DNA from: Tieghemiomyces parasiticus
Lineage: Eukaryota > Kickxellomycota > Dimargaritomycetes > Dimargaritales > Dimargaritaceae
Assembly: GCA_027575765.1 (NCBI GenBank)
Contig: JANBPT010000199.1
Coordinates: 1 to 57,345 of the forward strand
DNA length: 57,345 nt
Direction: 5' to 3'
Under the pieces are notes generated by a model. It saw nothing but the letters and a program-made list of their open reading frames with translations, ran no database searches and had not been told where the DNA came from. Positions 29,841 through 41,636 of this stretch are shown here, in pieces (position 1 is the first letter of the stretch; each line of letters begins with the position of its first letter). Position numbers and translations under genes: made by a program.

Positions 29841-32490
29841 ATGGTCACATTTCCCAGTAAGTAGTAGGTAGTGTGCACCCTACCGGTGAGACGGCGACGA
29901 GGCTACTTGGCAGGTCACTGGGTTGCTCGTCCGCTAGTCTGCGGGGATTTTATTGGTCCTGCTCTAAATATATGTACTTCTAGCTAAGGAATTCCCCGAT
30001 GAGTCTAGGGCCTACCCCCTTACTTTCCTAGGGGCCACGCAAGAAGGCAAGCTCTACCCACAGCCATAGCATCGCTGATGGAATGGGATGGCCCCTGGTC
30101 AACCGTTAGTGATGTGGATGTTCGAGGCGAGGCGCCGGCCAAGCTTTCCCCGCTTCCTCTTAGCCCTGCCTATTGTCCAAACGTCCGAGTCCTCCTCCCC
30201 TCCTTGGTCAACGTGTGGTCTGACGGTTCAACCCACAGCAAATACCCATACAGTCTATACTAACACAGATTGGGTCACTTGACTCCTCTACAATTATTTT
30301 GCACCCCCTCCTGCCTCACTCCCCCCCCTCTCACCAGACGAGGGGTCACCGCTCCTCCCTAGTGTCAATACGCAGTCACTCCAGGCCCGGCGTGGATCGG
30401 TCCATCAGGTGACCTTCAGCCCGTTACCCCGCGGAACGGGTGAAGGCGATAGCGACCATTTCCGATACCCGCTCACCCCTGGCCTCAGGCTCGGCAGGGA
30501 CACCACCCACTCATCCACCGATGACGAAGACGGTGACGCGACCGTTGGCATCCACGGCAGCATCGATCGGACCCGGGAGGGGAACGACGGCCCCGTGGCC
30601 TCCACGTGGAAACGGTTGGCCACCCGGCTGCGCTACTACGTGCCCATCGTGAGCTGGTTACCCGAGTACACCTGGTCAGCCCTCTCCCACGACTTGCGGG
30701 CCGGCATTACCGTGTCGTGCCTCCTGATCCCGCAAGCACTATCGTATGGGTCCTTGGCCAAACTGGACCCTATCAACGGGCTATACACCGCCCTCATCCC
30801 CAACCTCGTCTACGGCATCTTTGGCACATCACGCCATCTGGCTATGGGCCCCGAAGCCCTAATTTCTACCCTAATGGGTACCATCATTACTGACTACCAA
30901 CACACCTTAGACCCCAATCTGACCGACAGTGCCCCTGACGCCTTTCTGTCCGCCGCCGGAGTGGCCCGTGTCGTGTGCTTCCTGGTAGGGCTTATCACCT
31001 TCCTCATGGGTATCTTCCGCCTCGGATTTCTGGACTCTATCCTGTCCAAGGCCCTGCTGCGCGGGTTCGTTACCGCCGTGGCCTTTGTGATCATCTGCGG
31101 CCAACTCATTCCTCTGACTGGTCTCAACCGTATACCCGGTGACCTACCTCTTCACGCCTCGCCCGTTGACAAGGTGCGCTACGTGGTGGCTCACTTCCAG
31201 CAGTCCCACTGGATTACCCTGGGCATCTCGGTGAGCTGCATCGCCTTTTTAGTGGGCTGCACCCTCCTTAAGCGACGCTACCGCCGCGTCGGGTGGCTGC
31301 AGCAAATCCCCGAGATTCTGGTCACCGTCGTGGTCACTACGGTACTTAGCTATGTCCTGGGCTGGCAGGACCACGGAGTTGCCATTTTTGGCAACGTGGA
31401 GGCGCGGTTTCCGCACCCAACCCTTCCCCGGATCCCGGAACCCATCTTTTACAAGGACCTACTTACCTCGGCGATGCTCATCTCGACCATCGGTATTGTC
31501 GAGTCCATCATCATTGCCCGCGAATATGCCAGCAAGAACCATTACTCGGTGTCACCCAATCGAGAGCTAGTAGCCATCGGTCTCGCTAACCTGGCCGGAT
31601 GCGTGTTTGGTGCCTTTCCAGCTTTCGGCTCCCTCGCCCGCAGCCGACTCAACGATCGCGCCAAGGCCCGCACGCAAATGTCTGGGGTCATTACTGGCCT
31701 GGTGGTCCTGGTGACCATCCTGTTCCTGCTGCCGTGCTTTCACTACCTCCCGCGTACGGTGCTCAGCGCCATCATCTTCAACACCGCCTTATCCCTGCTC
31801 ACCAAGACCCCGCGCGAGCTGCGTTTCCTATACCGTGTGGGCGCCTGGCACGACCTAACTCTCTTCACCCTCATTTTCGTGTCCACCATGCTGGTGTCGG
31901 TCGAGGTGGGGATTCTGTTGGCCGTCATACTCTCGCTGCTCACCGTACTGCAACGCACCACCGTCCCGCGTATCACCATCCTGGGGCGACGCACGGGCAC
32001 CAAGGACCAATTCGTTCCCATCCCGGACTATCCGGACAGTGTCGAGCATGTGGAAGGAATCATGGTGGTCCGCATTGAGGAACCCCTCTTCTTCGCCAAC
32101 ACTGGCCAGCTCCAGGCCCGTCTCAAGCGCCTTGAATTATTCGGAGACCTGGCCACGCATCCATCGGAGCGCGCTCGCCTGCCCCCGGCCTCCGCCGTGG
32201 TGTTCGACGTGGAACAAATGCCCGATCTAGATGCTAGCGCCTTGGCCATCCTCCGTGAGATTGTGGAGTCTTACCACCTCCGGAAGGTCACGGTTTGTTT
32301 TGTCCACCTGCGCCCCGGCCTATTCACTGCCTTTGAGCGCTCCGGGCTATCCGAGAAAGTTGGCCACGGCTTGTTCTTCACCGAGGTCCCCGAGGCCCTC
32401 CATTACATTGAGCAGTCCCGCTCCTTCACTTCGGTCTCCTCCGGTGGCGAGGCCCAGGTCGACACCGATAACGAGACGACCCCGTACTAA
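29841..32490 (+). CDS. SulP-family sulfate/anion permease with STAS domain, two exons
   Basis: A predicted 722-residue transporter from exon 29841-29856 (MVTFP plus one base) and exon 30338-32490, joined by a 481-base intron. The long frame lacks an ATG upstream of the membrane domain, and this donor (GTAAGT) and acceptor (CCAG) restore the frame. An N-terminal soluble region (about 100 residues, with a Ser/Thr/Asp-rich stretch) precedes the SulP membrane domain. Signatures are AGITVSCLLIPQALSYGSLA, NGLYTALIPNLVYGIFGTSRHL, and FGAFPAFGSLARSRLND, followed by several hydrophobic segments. A STAS domain follows (HVEGIMVVRIEEPLFFANTGQL and VVFDVEQMPDLDASALAIL). Fungal relatives take up sulfate (Sul1/2, SutB) or act in the vacuole; substrate is inferred. 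The main exon is well supported, the tiny first exon less so. Confidence 0.85.
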
Positions 32491-32943
32491 GGGTGCGGGT
32501 ATGGTTTTAGAAACCAACGGGACCTTTTCGGCTTTCATTCCACTGGGCTTAAACCCGGCTCCATACTCTACCCATTTGGGTTCCTAAGCTGCCTTTGGGA
32601 AGTACGCTCAGCCTTTCAGCACGTTCACCCGCACGCCATCCTCTTCCAAACCATTTGTATTCTTATATACCATTCTGCTCGCTACCCTCCCCCTATACCA
32701 CTCATATTCACATTTTCCACCGTACCCGGTCAATTGGCCCTATCGAGCCTCTTTTTTTTTTTGAAAGCCCCTGACTGTCATCACTAAAGTTTTTCCTCCT
32801 AACGACGGTCGTATGCGATTGACAGATTTTATTCCGGATTCGACACGCGCATATACTTGGGGAGGGAGTGGCAGATCTTTTATTGAACTGAAATCTGTCG
32901 TTGACTTGTCTATCCAGGAATTCTAAACCATTGCTCTGGCACA
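32491..32943. other. Convergent intergenic region
   Basis: Between the permease (+) and the gene on the minus strand; it contains the two 3' flanks and a T run near 32751-32762. No gene is seen. Confidence 0.5.
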
Positions 32944-34629
32944 CTAGTGCCACTTGAGAAACAGGCGACGGGGTTCTTCAGGAGACCAGGTGTAGGCTTT
33001 GGTGGGCTGATGCGAGATACGCTCCAAGAATGAGACGCCTTGAGGCTCCACCAGATGAGGATCGACCTGGTTCTTCTCTACCTCCATACCCGTCGTCTGG
33101 TCGACAGCAGTCTCCTCAGGGACCGGCGACGGTGCCCGTAATTTGAAATCATCGGAATCCATAGGCTCCTCGCTCACGAGCAGAGTATTCTTGGACACCG
33201 ATGCATCGACCATCATATAGGGCTGCTCCAAGTGCGGCCCGCGCCAATCCTCGTCAGGAAACCCCGAGATACTACGCTGGTAGTCGACAGGCGTGAGAGG
33301 CTCCTCACTGGACGAGCGAGCGACATCCGTCTCGTCATCGGATACCAGATCGGCCATTTCTACTTCCCCCTCGTCCGTTTCGATTTCGTCGTCCTTCAGC
33401 CCACCGTCCTCACCACCATCGCGGTCGCTCACCAGGTGGGGGTTCTTGTAAATATAAAAATTCCACAGCTCCTGGTCGCGCGAGCTCGGATGGATTTTCT
33501 TACCCATAGACAACTCTCGATCGAGGCTGTCACGGCCGATAAGCTGGGCCCAGTGGTGAAACATGGCCAGGTAGCTGTCGGATAGATTGATGACGGTCAC
33601 TAGGTCCCGGGCGAGACCATTCTGAGGGCTGGAAGGGGCCCGGGGGGCGGCAGCATCGCGTCTAGGGAACAGGGCGCGGAGCTGGCGTTCCTCCTCGTCT
33701 GCGCCGATAGTGAGCGTAGAGACACTTTGGGATACAGTCGAGCTAGCTAGCCCCGGGTAGAGTGATGCGACGGCCTCGAACCAACCAATGACGGCTCTTT
33801 CCCAGTCTATTTTGTAGTCGCTGAGGGTTTCGGCGTCGCAGTGGTCCAGGGTGATACACAGACCCACGAGATCGTGGTAGAGGTGGAACCGGGCGTAAGT
33901 AAGCCGGGCGCTGGTATCAAACCGTCCACTGTGGTTCAACGTGAAATGGCCCTCGACGGCCGGTCGGAGGCATTCAAGGAGGGTGTAGGCGTGGTCGATT
34001 CGATTCGTTTTTAGGAGGTAGAGCGGGAAGTAGTTCTGGTAGAGCTCGGCGAGGGTGAGCTCATCCTCGGCCACCCATTGAATGGCGGGGTCCATGTGAC
34101 CAAGTAGACCTGTGTAGTTTTCGAGATACTTGCCCAGGACTGCATGGGCCGTCTCGACGGGATAGTCGCGCGCGTTGAGGAGAAGCTGCGGGATATTCTG
34201 CGCGGCCTGGTCCTCGTGAGCTAGTAGGGCGCGTACTTTGGCTTCAATAGTGCAGCCACGGGCGGTCAGCTGTGATGCAATAACCGTACATAAAGGGATA
34301 CAGGTGGAGTTGCCGCAAGTCAGCGTAGATGATGGTTGAGTTAGTTATGAGAATGCACTAGAACCGATTGAGGTTCGGGGCTGGGGCACACTTCAGCTTC
34401 TAGGTTAAAAGTTTGCCGAGGTGTACACTTCGGTTCCCCTCTAATCATTTGACTTCGCCAGTTGTGATCCAGCAGATTCGACCGAAAGTTGATGGGTACC
34501 TACATTGCTGGTACAGGAAACGTCGGAGGAATCTTGGGCCGGGTCATTAGCCGGCGACATTGGTTTGCTGGCGGCTAGCTGAGCGAAGGCCAGGCCCACG
34601 GCGAGCATAATACGAAGAGTGGTAACCAT
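32944..34629 (-). CDS. Uncharacterised protein, signal-peptide exon spliced to a helical body (model uncertain)
   Basis: The well-supported part is 34269-32944: a continuous frame of 441 residues that starts after an AG acceptor, has no in-frame ATG before M at 34095, and has clear coding texture from LTARGCTIEAKV onward. The best frame-consistent first exon is 34629-34504, which ends in a GTAGGT donor in phase 0 and gives a 483-residue protein. That exon encodes a hydrophobic signal-like sequence (MLAVGLAFAQLAA). The body looks all-helical, possibly TPR-like (LAELYQNYFPLYLLKTNRIDHAYTLL cut short here), with an acidic Asp/Glu/Ser-rich tail. I do not recognise the family. If the first exon is wrong, translation could start at 34095 or in another, unseen exon. 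Confidence 0.5.
34441..34629 (-). CDS. Alternative reading: 62-residue secreted peptide
   Basis: If the GTAGGT site at 34503 is not used as a donor, the frame from 34629 stops at 34441 after 62 residues. The peptide has a signal sequence with a predicted cleavage near residue 20 (AQLAAS-KP) and a short Ser/Asn/Asp-rich mature part with a single Cys. The gene would have a TATA box (34830-34837) about 200 bases upstream. This entry and the spliced 32944-34629 model are mutually exclusive unless both transcripts exist. Confidence 0.3.
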   Translation of the reverse strand: MVTTLRIMLAVGLAFAQLAASKPMSPANDPAQDSSDVSCTSNVGTHQLSVESAGSQLAKSND

Positions 34630-34829
34630 TTTTGAAGGGGTAATGAGATCAATTCGTGCGTTTCTAAGGTATGCAATGCAGGGATTTGGAACTGAGACAG
34701 ACTAGTGACAAGTTTTAGAGCGATGGATGTGCAAATGAATACTGAACAAGTGATAGTAAACTGTCCACCCAGAAAGTGAGGCCGTTGAGAGTGATGCACT
34801 TGACAGTGAAGGGAGGAACTCCATCGGTA

Positions 34830-34837
34830 TATTTATA
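34830..34837 (-). promoter_or_regulatory. TATA box upstream of the signal-peptide exon
   Basis: Read on the minus strand this is TATAAATA, identical to the box of the CsbD-like gene. It lies about 200 bases upstream of the ATG at 34629 and marks the likely promoter of the minus-strand gene. Confidence 0.5.
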
Positions 34838-37800
34838 GGCGGCTCAGGTCACATATTAGCGACCAGGCAGCTTTGGAGGAGATCAGTAGCATGATGAGCT
34901 GAGCATCCTGTACATGTCACCCCACTCTCCGCCAGCCGCCGTGGTTAGGCGGTGGTGGTAGAGATAAGCCTTCGTCACACCATGCTCCGTTTCTTTTCCT
35001 TACCCTCCTCCATTTGTCCGCTTTCACTCGCTTCCCTTCGGTCAGCACCTCCGTTGGGACTTTGTACAACCTTGTGCATCACCATCGGGAAACGGCAGGG
35101 GGGAGGAGGGTGGGAACGGTCCGTTGTGTCCAATAGAGTGATGAAGGAACCCCGACTTTCCACGGATATAATGTGAGCTCCCCGTGTTTGTCAGTGTGGA
35201 TAGTCACCCTTTCCTTCACGCCTCACCCATGATCCGTAACATCTGTCCAAAATTTGGCAGGTACGCCGCGACACTGCGTTAAACCCTTTGGTCGGCGAGT
35301 CGATTGGTCCGCCTCAGTGTGAGGTTGATTACCGTGGCGCAACGCTGCCGGTGTTGAACGGGCGTACTCGGTACCGTCTGTCTTTCTCTGTGTAGATAAG
35401 ATGAGACCCCACTCGTCCCTAATTATTGGCTGTATCACTCAGCCTGGTGGTCTATGGACGATGAGATGCTGTTTTTTTTTTACCGGTGATGACCTTGCCC
35501 ACCCTGTGATCCATCTGTTAAGGGAAGGCAATCAAATGAACGTGACGGGCGTTTGTCGTGTTAAAGGAGTCATGCCGCAAGTGCCCATTCCGCGGGGGGG
35601 GGGTCGCAAACCATATGGGTTTCATGGGCCAGTATCTTCCGGCTCGCCGACTTCGGATGTAAGGAAGAGCACAGGTCGTGGTACCATGAATGCCGGCCCG
35701 AATAGACTGGTACTTAGCTCATACAGACCACTCGACCCTTCTTTTTTAGCCGGCTTCCGTCCCGAGTGGGAGGGTTGGTTTGTAATACAAGGTAAATTTA
35801 ATGAAAAGTCAGCGCCACCGCCGCAGATGTCCCCCCCAACGCACCAGCGTCATCTATCTCTTTCATGCCGGCCTCTACCTACCTTCCTCAGCCTCGCAGT
35901 GCCATGTCCCGTAATGAAAAAGAAGGCCCAGTCGCCACTCTGGCGTATCGAGAACCCCTTTCGAGTGGGACAGCAGATTCGGCAATTGGACCGAATTTGT
36001 CATTAGAAAAAGTATAAAAATAGGTCATATACTCTAGTAGGTAACCTCGGTGCTTGGAAGACTCGCACACGCGGCTTTAAAACCATTGTAAATTGGCGGT
36101 GGTGGTGGTATAGTTTTCTGTAAACGGAAGGCGTGGAAGTCGTTCCATGATCCTTTAGGTGACGGGTTGTACTCAAACGTCCCACTCTCCTTTTATCATA
36201 GGGGGACTGTGGAAATGAAAGGAGGGGCTATCGGTAGGGACCACCCTCGGTCAGGCTAATGGGACCCGAGTACACACACTTAAAATGTCCTGGAAAGTGT
36301 GCCATTCCGCCTTTCTTCAATACGAGGGGACAGGGTAAAGGGGAGAAGCTGCTAAGCCTTCGCACTGGACACTTAAGCTGACCTTCAAGCCGAACGATAC
36401 GAGTCGATGGATTTTCAGGTTTTAATTCGGAAGTGGTCTTAGCTTTAAGTCCTTAAAAAATACTAGTTGGGTCTAGTATAACTGGCAGATCACTATTCGC
36501 TTCGATTACATCTATGGAAGTTGGGTTTAGACCGCTAGATCGGCAAATCGAGAGGGGAGAAGAATCAAGCGGGAGCAACAGGTCCCACTTCCAATCGCCG
36601 CGTTTACGGCAGCCCCTTGACGCAGCCAGGTGTGGACTCTAGGGGTTACTTGCAAAGTCCTTCATTAGATCCGACTATACCCTCTTCCCATTACCCCCAC
36701 GCTGTCACTGGCGTCTCTAAATGTCAACAACTAGGGCGCTAGGTAAGCGAAATCACCGTACCAATCGGAGGTAAGAAGCGTTAGTTTGTACGTGCGAAAG
36801 ATGATCGGCAAAGCGCTTTGCCAACGTGAGGAACAGGTCGTCACTGATTGACAGTTTGGAGTACTGGGCCTGTGACAGGATCGTTAATAGAGGGTCGACT
36901 GACCCCGTTGTACAATGGCGGAGGACTGACAGGCGGTCCATGGCTCCACCTGACGTAAATGCCCCGGCCAAACATGCACCGTCGTTAGTGCCGGGGGTTG
37001 ATTTAAACTAAGGGGCTGGTCGGCTTCCCGCCATGTTCTATGGTGGCCACTCTATTTCGCATAACCTGGAAGTCCCCCTAGCTTTTCGTGTCTTCTTTCC
37101 CTCTCTCTTGCTGTGATCGTATGGCTCTACTATGGTGACAAAGCAGCCATAGACCGACCGGTACCACTGCTCTGTGCACTCCTCCTCCGCTGCGCTCTCC
37201 GACTTGTAGCCATTTGTACTAAAACTGCCCGACATGGTTAACAGGTGGGAACCTTGTACCTCGCGTGTGCGACCCAGTTTGACACTACGACCTTTTCCCA
37301 TCAGCACGACCCTGGTTTGTATAGATGTGTATATAAATATATCACTATTATCCATGCGGCCGTTGACTACGCCCAGCTGTCGTCACTCGAGCAGCGTTGA
37401 AGCCCCCATCGCCGGGATGTCTACCATTACCAACGTCGCTTAGCGTGGATGCGGCTTACACCGTGTAACCATACTGGAAAGAGAGGGCTACGTACGATTG
37501 GAGCGTGCCCTCTTTTCATGAGACCGCGTCGATGGCCAGTGCGAGGGTGGTTAGTAAGAAAACGGTGGCAGCGCTTCCAAGGCTTACTTTGTCGACCTAG
37601 AGCCCCAATGCACTCATTTGGGTTGCAGCTTCCCATTTATACATGCCGGTATGAATTGACGAAAAGTTATGACCTTCAGGAGTTACCGGCCCCTTGACGA
37701 CTGCCCAGAGTAGCAATAAGAAGACCACACGATGCCTTTAGGTCATCCAACTGGGCAGAAAAATGATTGATCCTGCTGCGGCTCAAATTATCTGGCTGTC

Positions 37801-38008
37801 ACAGTCGGCCTTAGGCTCGGGTTGGGCTTTGTCTTCGATGGACATTTTCGGTCAGTAACACCTCCCCCCAACTCACATCAGCCCTCTAAGCCCCCCTCCA
37901 TCCCAACCTTTCACAATCTCCACTTTATTTATTTTGGTCAGCTCTCAGCACTTAGAATTCCCTTGCCATCCCCTCTCCTCCTTCAATTTACGCTACCCGA
38001 CCGTCAAC
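34838..38008. other. Intergenic region with a possible fragment
   Basis: This 3.2-kb region separates divergent genes. It contains T runs near 35472, a G run at 35597-35606, and a short coding-like fragment at 36753-36941 (minus strand, see findings). A pyrimidine-rich leader precedes the Nas2 start (37860-38000). I support no other gene. Confidence 0.45.
36753..36941 (-). CDS. Possible short ORF or coding relic
   Basis: A 62-residue frame starting at an ATG. It has a protein-like composition (LSVLRHCTTG, DPLLTILSQAQYSKL, DDLFLTLAKRFADHL) with balanced helices and GC-biased third positions, unlike most chance frames in this gap. The same frame stays open upstream to about 37010. I do not recognise it, and no splice partner is evident. 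It may be a fragment of an old gene or transposon. Confidence 0.25.
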   Translation of the reverse strand: MDRLSVLRHCTTGSVDPLLTILSQAQYSKLSISDDLFLTLAKRFADHLSHVQTNASYLRLVR

Positions 38009-39066
38009 ATGGAGGCTGCCCAGCAGCTGCTTGCCCGCAAGGACACCATTGAACGCCAACTCCGGAGTCTCGAGAATTCGCTGCGCGAGGTGAGTGCGCT
38101 AACCTCTGGGCCTAAAAACCGCGTTACATCTCGCCAGTCACTCATTTTCACCCAGACTAATGACCGAATCCCCCTCCTCACACTACCGCTCCGGCTTCCA
38201 CCGACGTCATTACTACTCGAACAGCAAGGTGTCGGCCTTACCGACCCATTGGTTGACCGTGAGGACTTCCCGCGGTCGGACATTGATGTGTCGGCTATCC
38301 GCCTCGCCCGCGTACGGATCATTGAACTCCGCAACGACCTGAAAAATACCGTGGGCGACATTGAGCAGTGCCTGTACCAGCTTCATAACGTCCCCGTCGG
38401 CGCGACCCAGTCAGAAGCTCCAGCCGCCAGCCATGACGGTAAGTAGAGACTCACATTAAGAGTAAAAAAAAAGGTGCATGGAAGCTGACTAGCGCTAGCT
38501 ACCGTTCTAACGCTATCCTGGCTTCCGCCACATATCTTCACGGGCAAAACCTAACGAATGCAACCTGTTCCTTTCTCCTGGATGATTTTTATTTTATTTT
38601 CTTTCAATTACTTACTACAATCCAGCTAGCGAAGCACCTAAGGTGCCGTTTGCCGTCGTCAATAGGATATCTCGTAATTCGCCGGCAGAGCGTGCTGTAA
38701 GTGCCATTACCTGTAAATCCAGCCTAATAATAGGCAAGGGAGGAACACCCACGCCTATTCTATTTCGATTTCCGGCCGATCTGTGGTTAGTTTCTTACCA
38801 TACCGCTTTGCTCTACGTATCCATCATTTTAATTTACCGCCTAGGGTCTCTGCCAAGGCGATCTCATTACGGCCTTTGGACCATTGGACGCTACCAACCA
38901 TGACCGGTTGCGGGCTCTACCGACACTTGTCATCGCCTCGCTCCACAAGCCATTGGTGCTCTTTGTACTCCGTCCGTCAACCGAACAGTCACAGCTCCGC
39001 CTCGAGCTGACCCCATCACCGTGGGAGGGTAAAGGATTCCTGGGCTGTCATATCTTACCGCTCTAA
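38009..39066 (+). CDS. NAS2: 26S proteasome assembly chaperone Nas2/PSMD9, four exons
   Basis: A 195-residue protein from exons 38009-38089, 38225-38438, 38626-38696 and 38845-39066, with GT...AG introns of 135, 187 and 148 bases and consistent phases. The N-terminal coiled coil (ARKDTIERQLRSLENSLRE) and the strongly conserved QGVGLTDPLVDREDFPRSDI-type block identify the family. The C-terminal half is a PDZ domain spanning exons 3 and 4 (FAVVNRISRNSPAERA, then GLCQGDLITAFGPLD). Nas2/p27 binds the C-terminus of Rpt5 and assists assembly of the proteasome base in the cytosol or nucleus. The length fits yeast (220) and human (223) proteins. Confidence 0.9.
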
Positions 39067-39909
39067 CCGCTGGATCATTGAGGCTATGTCTTATTTTACA
39101 CAGTACATTGACGTAAACCACGCTGACTCCGATTTCATGGTAATAATAATAGTATATACGCCCGTATGTTTTCCTGGCCCTAGACATTCTCGGAACGTTG
39201 CGCATTTGCACCACCTCATGCCCACTGTAAGGTTATAATGAGTAAGAGAGCCCGAGATCGAGCATACATAGGACATCTCGCCAAAGATATTCAATCTGGA
39301 ATATAGAACCTAGGCATAATGCTTTATGATTCCTTGACGAGAGTGACCGGGCCCCTATGGCATATTTGGATTACATTGGGGTGTATCTGATTGACGTTGG
39401 CGGTGATGCCCACTCCGGACAGTAGCAGCTCCTTACGCAAGTGGCTCGGGTAGGCAGGCCGCATTGAGGGTGGAGATGGCGGTCCTAATGTGAGGCAAGA
39501 GAGATGACGGGGTCGATGGAATTGACCCAGTCTGCAGCACACCCTACCACCAACAAACCCAAGCGAGTTCAGAATGGCGCCGATTAGCGACATGGATAAC
39601 CCCGAGTGCGCTCACATTTTCCACCGGGGAATTTGGTGATAACCGCGGCCAAAGAAGAAGGGTGGTGAGGCCACAAAGAAAATGCTGGTCATGTGGATTG
39701 CCGCGGCAATATAGGTCCTGCCAAGAGCCTTGGTTTGGCAAAATTTGAGGTCTCTGACGTTAGTGTTGTAGATGAAGCCAAGGAGTGGCTTAGGCAAGAA
39801 ATCGATTGGTATAAACCATTCCTCACACCACAACTTGAATATTAACCTCATTATCATGCCGACTTGAGAAGTTCCATCCCCCTTCACCCCGCCCAAGTTT
39901 ACCGGGACC
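39067..39909. other. Intergenic region left of the mariner relic
   Basis: No gene is supported. Open frames on the minus strand here are broken by many stops. The left end of the mariner relic is not sharply defined, so part of this stretch may belong to it. Confidence 0.4.
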
Positions 39910-40948
39910 GATGTAGGGGCTCTCCTTTATCAATACCATGGTGAGGATCGCAAGGCAGACTATACGTTAGCCAAACTGACCATCACGCTTGGCTTGGTTG
40001 CCCCTTCCCGCACCACCGTTAACAGGTAGCTAACTCGCTTCCATACGGGCTACCATTTCCTTGAAGATAATCCTCAGTCTGGCCGGTAGTTAGACAACGG
40101 TGGTGGACTTTGCGGGGCCATCCTTCTGGAACTGTTGGAGGACGACTCGCGGCTTACTGCTGAGCAATTTGGCCATGCCCGCCGCACTTCCCCTAGTACC
40201 ATGTGCAGAGTCCTGCGCAGGGATCGGGGGCTGTGTAGCTATCTCAATCACTGGATTCCCCCTCCGCACCCTTACCCACAACAAGCACCGCCAGTGGCTA
40301 CGTTTTACCACCGAGTGCCTGGAGAAAAATCAATGGGGCCAGCGGGTATCTGCCAAACTCCATCGTCACAGGCGATGGGACTTGGATGTATCGTTATGGT
40401 TCCCCCTTGCTGGCTCTAGTCGCCGGAGGTAGTGTCCTAAAGGTGGCCCTGTCCCAACTGAGGCCTGCCAAGACCGTGCCACACCCAAGGTGATGCCGAC
40501 CATTGATTTTCACCAGGCGTGGCCTATTACGCCTGAGGGGCAAGCCTCCCTGGTGTCAGGGTCTCTACCGAACTCAATGTAGAGTACGGGCTGAAGCCCA
40601 TGGTCCAGGCCTGGGTGGTGGAAGTCTGGACTGTCACCACCCTGCGGCCTCACCATGATAATGCACCACCACGTCTTGCTGCAGCCATCTGTGCCTACAT
40701 TGCCAACACCAAAGTCAAACTTCTTCCGGACCCTCCCTACAGACCTGACCTGCCCTCCATGCGACTTCTGGCCGTTCAGGGATATCAGACAGCGGCTGAG
40801 GGGTAAGAAGTTCACCACGATGGAGGCCATTGTGGACGCCTGGAAAATGGAGTTAGCTATGCTTCAGCCGAGTGACTCTAGAACCTGTTACGATGGCTGG
40901 TTAGAAGGGGCTCGCCGAGTGGTACAGAATGACGGGAACACTATTTAA
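39910..40948 (+). pseudogene. Degenerate mariner-like (Tc1/mariner, D34D) transposase
   Basis: A transposase relic split over all three frames with several in-frame stops. Read in order I find: an N-terminal helix-turn-helix-like part ending in FLEDNPQSGR, the second helix-turn-helix (LLEDDSRLTAEQFGHARR), the first catalytic Asp in IVTGDGTWMYRY, the second in HHDNAPPRLAAAIC, and the third in PPCDFWPF after PPYRPDL. The spacing between the second and third Asp is about 34 residues across one frameshift, which matches mariner elements rather than Tc1 (D34E). The C-terminus DAWKMELAML and the following QNDGNTI stop at 40948 also fit mariner. It cannot be active. I did not find terminal inverted repeats. 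Confidence 0.85.
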
Positions 40949-41636
40949 TAAATCCTACTTGGATTTGAGAATATGGAAATTTTAGACAGTAGCTATATAT
41001 GCCTTCAACCGACATATCAGATATTATGTGACTATGACAAACCTTAAGTGGAATATGTGAGAGAACAATGACAAAAGACAATATAACGGTGATGTTTATG
41101 ATATTGTCAGATAACGGGCGGATAAGCCGATTCCTAGGAAAGCCCCGTTCGAGCTGCATGGTGATGTCAATGTTGTAACCGAGTCCGCTAATCCGAAGAC
41201 GAAAATGAAGCTGAGTCTATTGGCTAATTGTCAAGTGGTTAAGCGTTAAATCAACCACAAGTTTACCTTCCCGTGTGATCCTCAACCCCCTTTTTTCCTA
41301 TCCCTCTGGTTCCACCCACTTCGCATGATGGGCCATTCATAACCAAGGCCGTCATCATGATTTTAATAATAAAAACTGCGGATAATATTCAAATTGGCCC
41401 TTTATAGCCTATGAAGTAATCGGATTGGATGTATATATTGAAAAGTGTTGGCAAGCCGACCATTATATTATCATTCGACACATCGCCAGCGTAACGTATA
41501 TATATACTTTATAAAGAAAATGGGAGAGGGAATAGGCGATAGCCCAAACTCATCAACCGCCATACCTCGGTGTAATGTCAGCCCCGCCAGACTTGTAATC
41601 CTTCACTCCTTCTCTTTATTGCGCTCGCGTAACGTC
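40949..41636. other. AT-rich region right of the mariner relic
   Basis: AT-rich, with TA-dinucleotide tracts near 41495-41508. It would contain the right flank of the transposon and the 3' flank of the transporter gene. No gene is seen. Confidence 0.4.

Noticed and set aside
35401..36006. 201-codon open frame on the plus strand
   Set aside because: No family signature; it crosses a G homopolymer and a T run and reads as non-coding sequence.
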